Assembly: GCF_021474425.1 (NCBI RefSeq)
Contig: NZ_JAKEIP010000073.1
Coordinates: forward strand, 1-34,735
Length of the DNA: 34,735 bases
DNA from: Streptomyces muensis
GTDB lineage: Bacteria; Actinomycetota; Actinomycetes; Streptomycetales; Streptomycetaceae
Direction: 5' to 3'
Shown in pieces: positions 30,936 through 34,735 of this stretch. Each line of letters begins with the position of its first letter. The stretch's first letter is position 1. The translations under genes were made by a program, and so were the position numbers. A model generated the notes under the pieces. It had not been told where the DNA came from, did not search any database, and was given only the letters and a program-made list of their open reading frames with translations.

Positions 30936-32714
30936 TCAGACCGCTTCTACGAGCACCTCCTGCTGCCTCGATTCGCCAATCTCTGCGTCATCGCCCTCGG
31001 CCTGTTCCGGTCGTACGAACTCGACCGCCGCCCGCTTCTCGACGGGCGTCGACCTTCCCGCACCGGACGCCTTGGTGACCGTGACCCTGCGCACGAACAA
31101 CTTGACGAAGTCCCGGCGCTCCTGCGTCGTCGCGGCCTCCCACCACGAGCCCTCGCCCACTGGGTCGACATCCCCCGCGCCCATGGGCAGCCACAGGTGG
31201 ATCGGGAGCGTCGGTGTCGCCGCTTCCTCCAACTCGGTGAGACGGGCCTCCGCCCGCTCCATACGGCCGAGGAGCCGTTCCCTGCGCTCCCGGAACCGGC
31301 GCCGTCCGACGGGGTCGTCGTAGTCGCCGGCCTCTTCCCTGTCGTACAGCTCCTCCAACGCGTGCTTGGCATCGGCGCGTTCGGTGACGAGGCTTCGGCG
31401 TTCGCCCACGATCTCCGGCTGTTCCGTCTGTGCTGCGTACCGCCGAGCGGCCTCGGCGAGAATGACCGCCATCTCGGGGTCGTCCTCGGCGGTCTGGATG
31501 AGGGCGAAGATTCGCCGGGCCACGTACAGGTCCAGGGTCTTCATGCTGATCGTGCACTCGCCCTCGTGCTGGCCCGGCAGCGCTTTCCGACGGCGGCAGC
31601 GGTACGCGGCCTTGTTGGGAGTGGTGGCGCGGTGTGACGTCATCACCGCACCGCAGTCGCAGAACAGGACGTCCATGGCGGAGAGGACTGCGTGTCCGCG
31701 CGACAGGCCCTTGCCCTGGCCCCGGCCGTCGAGCCACTTCTGCAACTCGTGCCAGTCGTCCGGCGGGATGATCGGCGGGTACGCCTGGACCGGCTTCATG
31801 GTTTCGGGGTCGCGCTCGATGCGGTAGCTCTCGATCGTGCTGGTCAGCTTGCCGTCCTCCCGGCGCTTGTAGACCGGGGTCGCCGCGTAGCCCGCGATGC
31901 GGGGGTCGCGGAGGATGCGCATGGCCGTCTTCGGGTCCCAGATGCTGTCCTTCCTCTTCTTGCCGACTCGCTGCCCCTTCGTCGGTACGCCGTCGGCGGT
32001 CATCTGAGCGCAGATGCCCGTGAGGGAGCCCGGATGCCGACGTCCCCCTCCGGGGCGGTACGGCATGTCCTTGTGCTCCCTGATCCGCGCCCACATGTCC
32101 CGAATCACCGGCACCTCGTCGGGATCGTGCTCCAGGATGTGGATCACGACGGGCCTGCCGTCGGCCGTCGTTCGCGTCGCGGGGACCATGCGGAAGCCGT
32201 ACGGCGGCTTTCCGCCCACATAGCCGCCGAGTTCACGGGCCGTCTTCTTCGCGCCCCGCACCGCGTCGCTCTTGTTCTTGCTCTCGCTGTGGGCCGCGTC
32301 GAGCCGCAGGATCAGATGGATCAGGTCCATCAGGTTGCCCTTGCGGAACTCGCCCTCGGTGAGGCTGACGATCGTCACGCCGAGGTTGAGCAGCTCCGTG
32401 ACGATGGGGATGGCGTCCAGCGGATCCATCCGTGACAGGCGGCTGATGTAGTAGACGATGATCAGGTTGATCCGGCCCTCGTGGCAGTCCTTGAGCAGCC
32501 GGTCGAAGTCCGGGCGGCCGTCGCCCGTGAACGCGGATATGCCGAGGTCTTCGTACTCGGTGATGCTGACGGCCCCGCGCCGCTTGGCCTCGGCCACACC
32601 CGCAGCGCGCTGTGTGACCGTGCTGACCTCGGACTTGTTGGCGCGCCCCACGGACTGACGCCCATAGACCCCTGCATGGATGTCCATGCCGGTCACCACC
32701 CCTGGTCTGATCAT
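30936..32714 (-). CDS. int: large serine integrase, phiC31 family
   Basis: The 592-aa protein has a resolvase/invertase catalytic domain (about 11-165) with the nucleophile region YGRQS (S21) and SRLSR, a recombinase domain (about 165-335), a zinc ribbon (C352, C354, C373, C387) and a coiled-coil (about 430-510) that in this family controls synapsis. It shares long blocks with phiC31 integrase as I remember it (DAIPIV-ELL-LGVTIV, GNLMDLIHLI-RLDA, ELGGYVGGK-PYGF, RILRDPRIAG, LDGRG-GKGLSRG). It should recombine an attP with attB in the host pirin gene. ATG 32714 has no ribosome site. TAGAGT seven bases upstream suggests a leaderless transcript whose promoter overlaps the attachment arm. Confidence 0.95.
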   Translation of the reverse strand: MIRPGVVTGMDIHAGVYGRQSVGRANKSEVSTVTQRAAGVAEAKRRGAVSITEYEDLGISAFTGDGRPDFDRLLKDCHEGRINLIIVYYISRLSRMDPLDAIPIVTELLNLGVTIVSLTEGEFRKGNLMDLIHLILRLDAAHSESKNKSDAVRGAKKTARELGGYVGGKPPYGFRMVPATRTTADGRPVVIHILEHDPDEVPVIRDMWARIREHKDMPYRPGGGRRHPGSLTGICAQMTADGVPTKGQRVGKKRKDSIWDPKTAMRILRDPRIAGYAATPVYKRREDGKLTSTIESYRIERDPETMKPVQAYPPIIPPDDWHELQKWLDGRGQGKGLSRGHAVLSAMDVLFCDCGAVMTSHRATTPNKAAYRCRRRKALPGQHEGECTISMKTLDLYVARRIFALIQTAEDDPEMAVILAEAARRYAAQTEQPEIVGERRSLVTERADAKHALEELYDREEAGDYDDPVGRRRFRERRERLLGRMERAEARLTELEEAATPTLPIHLWLPMGAGDVDPVGEGSWWEAATTQERRDFVKLFVRRVTVTKASGAGRSTPVEKRAAVEFVRPEQAEGDDAEIGESRQQEVLVEAV

Positions 32715-32740
32715 GGGGGAACTCTAGCCGATTTCTTAAT

Positions 32741-32785
32741 CCCCCAACTGGTTTCACTCAAGGGCACCCCCTGGCACCCGCACCG
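32741..32785. other. right attachment junction
   Basis: The left half has CCCCCAACTG (32741-32750), seven bases and TCAA. The phiC31 attP arm, as I remember it, has the same CCCCCAACTG at the same distance from TCAA. The right half AAGGGCACCCCCTGGCACCC is the pirin-side attB arm. The shared crossover AA is 32760-32761, the same pirin codon (Lys75) as at the left junction. Confidence 0.82.
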
Positions 32786-33518
32786 CGGCTTCGAGACCGT
32801 CACGTACATCATCGACGGGATCTTCGACCACCAGGACTCCAACGGCGGTGGCGGCACCATCACCAACGGCGACACCCAGTGGATGACCGCGGGCTCGGGC
32901 CTTCTGCACATCGAGGCCCCGCCGGAGCATCTGGTGGTGTCCGGCGGTCTCTTCCACGGCCTCCAGCTGTGGGTGAACCTGCCGGCCAAGGACAAGATGA
33001 TGCCTCCGCGCTACCAGGACATCCGCGGCGGCAACGTCCAGCTGCTGACCACGCCCGACGGCGGCGCGCTGCTGCGGGTCATCGCCGGTGAGCTGGACGG
33101 CCACCAGGGCCCCGGCATCACGCACACCCCGATCACGATGATCCACGCGACCCTCGCCCCGGGCGCGGAGATCACCCTGCCCTGGCGCGAGGACTTCAAC
33201 GGCCTCGCGTACGTCCTCGCCGGCCGCGGCACGGTGGGCGCCGAACGCCAGCCGGTCCAGCTGGGCCAGACGGCGGTCTTCGGCGAGGGCGGTTCGCTGA
33301 CCGTGCGCGCCGACGAGAAGCAGGACTCCCACACGCCGGACCTGGAGGTCGTCCTGCTGGGCGGGCAGCCGATCCGTGAGCCGATGGCCCACTACGGCCC
33401 GTTCGTCATGAACACCCGCGAGGAACTCCAGCAGGCCTTCGACGACTTCCAGAAGGGCCGGCTGGGGACGATCCCGGCGGTGCACGGCATGACGGGAAGC
33501 GGCCCGTCCGGGGCCTGA
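32760..33518 (+). pseudogene. displaced native 3' part of the pirin gene
   Basis: This 252-codon open stretch begins exactly at the attachment core (KGTPWHPHRGFETV) and runs to the natural stop at 33516-33518. It corresponds to residues 75 onward of pirin and lacks the first 74 residues. The frame happens to stay open upstream through the antisense of the integrase, but no start with a ribosome site is present, so it is probably not expressed. It is followed by the strong terminator and the AI-2E gene. I read it as the chromosomal original, cut off by the element. Confidence 0.88.
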
Positions 33519-33573
33519 CCTCCCACGCGTGACGTCCGGCTGATCTCCGCCTGATCCCCCGCCCGACGCGACG

Positions 33574-33611
33574 AGGCCCGGAGCCGCGCCCTGTGCCGCG
33601 GCTCCGGGCCT
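33574..33611 (+). terminator. native pirin terminator
   Basis: A perfect 15-bp stem (33574-33588 with 33597-33611) with an 8-nt loop is followed by TTC. It lies 56 bp after the displaced pirin stop. Confidence 0.85.
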
Positions 33612-33680
33612 TCGCGCACCGTCACCCGCCCGGTCCGCCCGCGCACGACAGCCCCGCCCCGTCCGTGATCGGCTGGAACC

Positions 33681-34735
33681 GTGCAGGCCCCCACCTCGCT
33701 GCTCCCCGACCCCGTCCGGCGGCTCGCCGCCTGGTGTGTCGTCGTGCTGCTCGTCGCCGGGGTCGTCTACGTCGGGATCCGGCTGGCCGACGAGTTCCGT
33801 ACGGCGGTCGTGCCGGTGCTGCTGGCGCTGCTCGGGACGGCACTGCTGAGGCCGTTGCACCGACGGCTCGTGCGGGCCAAGGTGAACCGGTCCGTCGCCG
33901 CCGGGCTCACCTGCGTCGCCGTCGTGGCCGTGGTCGGCGGGGCCGTGTACATCGTCGTCGCCGCGATCGTCGACACCGGCGACCAGATCGTCGCCGCGCT
34001 CAAGCAGGCGGCCCAGGACCTCGCCGACCACTTCGGGGCGGCCGGCACCTCGCTGGACGACGTCGCCTCCAACGCCCGGGAACTGCTCACCAAGTTCGGC
34101 GGCACGGCCGCGTCCGGCGTCCTCAGCGGGGTCAGCGTCGTGGCCGAGACCATCGCCATGGCCGTACTCGCGCTGCTGCTGGTCTTCTTCTTCCTGCGGG
34201 ACTCCGACCGGGCGGTCGGTGCCCTGCGGGCCGTCGTCCCGGGCCGGTCCGGGGACGTCGTGGAGGCCATCGCGCGGCGGGCGTTCCTGGCTGTGGAGGG
34301 GTTCATGCGGGGGACCACCTTCGTCGCGCTCATCGACGCCCTCTGCATCACCGTCGGACTGGTCTTCCTCGACGTGCCGGGCGCGGTCGGGCTCGGCGCG
34401 CTCGTCTTCGTCGGGGCGTACATCCCCTACCTCGGCGCCTTCATCTCCGGTGCGGTCGCGGTGCTGGTCGCGCTCGCCGACCGGGGGTTCGTCATCGCGC
34501 TGTGGGTGCTGGCCATCGTGCTCGCCGTGCAGATCCTGGAGGGGCATGTGCTGACGCCCATGATCCAGAGCCGGACCGTGCAGATGCACCCGGCCGTCGT
34601 CATGGTGGCGATCACCGCGGGAGCCTCCGTGGCCGGCATCCTCGGCATGCTGCTCGCCGTACCACTGACCGCCGCCGCCTTCGGCGTTGTCAACGAACTC
34701 AGGGAGCGCTACGCCGCCCCGGAGCACCCCGAACC
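33681..34735 (+). CDS. AI-2E family transporter (permease), truncated by the window end
   Basis: A frame from GTG 33681 stays open to the last base (at least 351 codons). It has about seven or eight hydrophobic helices: two near residues 17-55, one near 73-95, a long extracytoplasmic loop (about 95-150), then helices from about 155 on, with the family block GALVFVGAYIPYLGAFISGAVAVLVAL and LEGHVLTPMIQS near the C-terminus. AI-2E (PerM/TqsA-like) proteins are putative exporters or Na+/H+ antiporters of unknown substrate. The ribosome site is weak (TGGAACC). Only the last residues should be missing. Confidence 0.85.
   Translation, partial: MQAPTSLLPDPVRRLAAWCVVVLLVAGVVYVGIRLADEFRTAVVPVLLALLGTALLRPLHRRLVRAKVNRSVAAGLTCVAVVAVVGGAVYIVVAAIVDTGDQIVAALKQAAQDLADHFGAAGTSLDDVASNARELLTKFGGTAASGVLSGVSVVAETIAMAVLALLLVFFFLRDSDRAVGALRAVVPGRSGDVVEAIARRAFLAVEGFMRGTTFVALIDALCITVGLVFLDVPGAVGLGALVFVGAYIPYLGAFISGAVAVLVALADRGFVIALWVLAIVLAVQILEGHVLTPMIQSRTVQMHPAVVMVAITAGASVAGILGMLLAVPLTAAAFGVVNELRERYAAPEHPE

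Larger units (their letters stand above)
21459..32761. mobile_element. phiC31-type serine-integrase element integrated in the pirin gene
   Basis: The element is about 11.3 kb. It is bounded by the same two core bases (AA) in the same pirin codon. It has a large serine integrase reading inward from the right end and a P-arm-like half site at that end. It carries its own pirin 3' part at the left end. Cargo comprises a HEPN-like protein, NUDIX, XRE/TPR regulator, 249-aa protein, APH-fold protein, methyltransferase and HAD phosphatase. A broken relaxase and an IS4 fragment are relics. I see no intact transfer, replication or excisionase gene, so it is a genomic island or a decayed mobilisable element rather than a prophage. 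Confidence 0.85.

Noticed and set aside
32481..32759. In-frame N-terminal extension of the displaced pirin part through the integrase antisense
   Set aside because: The frame is open only by chance opposite the integrase. There is no ribosome site, and the sequence before 32760 has no similarity to pirin.
21459..32761. Prophage
   Set aside because: No capsid, portal, terminase, tail, lysis or phage replication gene is present. Only the integrase is phage-like.
33681..34727. Long minus-strand open frame opposite the AI-2E gene
   Set aside because: It is Glu/Asp/Gly/Arg-rich mirror sequence. The plus strand has membrane helices and the AI-2E signature blocks.

Overview
The window is high-GC actinobacterial chromosome, almost certainly Streptomyces. 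The signs are G/C-rich third codon positions, frequent GTG starts, a mycothiol-dependent-type enzyme, a bacterial proteasome activator and twin Ser/Thr kinases. From memory, the gene order matches the S. coelicolor SCO3822 to SCO3797 region: kinases, bkd operon, D-Ala-D-Ala carboxypeptidase, pirin. No rRNA, tRNA or CRISPR array was recognised.

Core chromosome, 1-21.4 kb. A proteasome activator (505-1038) converges on a PASTA-type Ser/Thr kinase (1137-2786). That kinase is divergent from a second Ser/Thr kinase (3138-4703). Next comes a three-gene branched-chain 2-oxoacid dehydrogenase operon (E1alpha-E1beta-E2, 5140-8750) with a Crp-type site and a long palindrome upstream. A secreted D,D-carboxypeptidase is divergent from a GntR regulator/MFS transporter pair. 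Then follow a mycothiol-dependent isomerase-like protein, a nitrilase-family hydrolase, an AraC/DJ-1 regulator coupled to a LURP-one protein and divergent from a cupin, a small membrane protein, an M18 aminopeptidase, a 608-aa acyl-CoA dehydrogenase, a Tat lipoprotein intradiol dioxygenase and an SseB-like protein. Strong hairpin terminators separate most units.

Integrated element, about 21459-32761. A phiC31-type large serine integrase (30936-32714) lies 45 bp from an attachment junction. To the right of that junction is only the 3' three quarters of a pirin gene (32760-33518). This is the phiC31 attB locus (a pirin gene, SCO3798 in S. coelicolor). The left junction falls at the equivalent codon (Lys75) of a second pirin gene (21237-22208), which is full length. 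The simplest reading is that the element carries its own pirin 3' part. Integration would then rebuild an intact pirin ORF and displace the native 3' part to the far end.

The roughly 11.3 kb of cargo holds a HEPN-like protein, a NUDIX hydrolase and an XRE/TPR regulator on the minus strand. Divergent from these is a tight four-gene plus-strand operon: an unrecognised 249-aa protein, an APH-fold protein with altered catalytic residues, a SAM methyltransferase and a HAD phosphatase resembling the RNA-repair-associated HAD family. The integrase-proximal end holds relics: a frameshifted relaxase piece, an IS4-type transposase fragment and small ORFs. The XRE/NUDIX/249-aa/APH/MT/HAD set is the best candidate for an undescribed system. 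Its function here is inference only.

Right flank: the displaced native pirin 3' part, a strong terminator, and an AI-2E family permease gene that runs off the window end.
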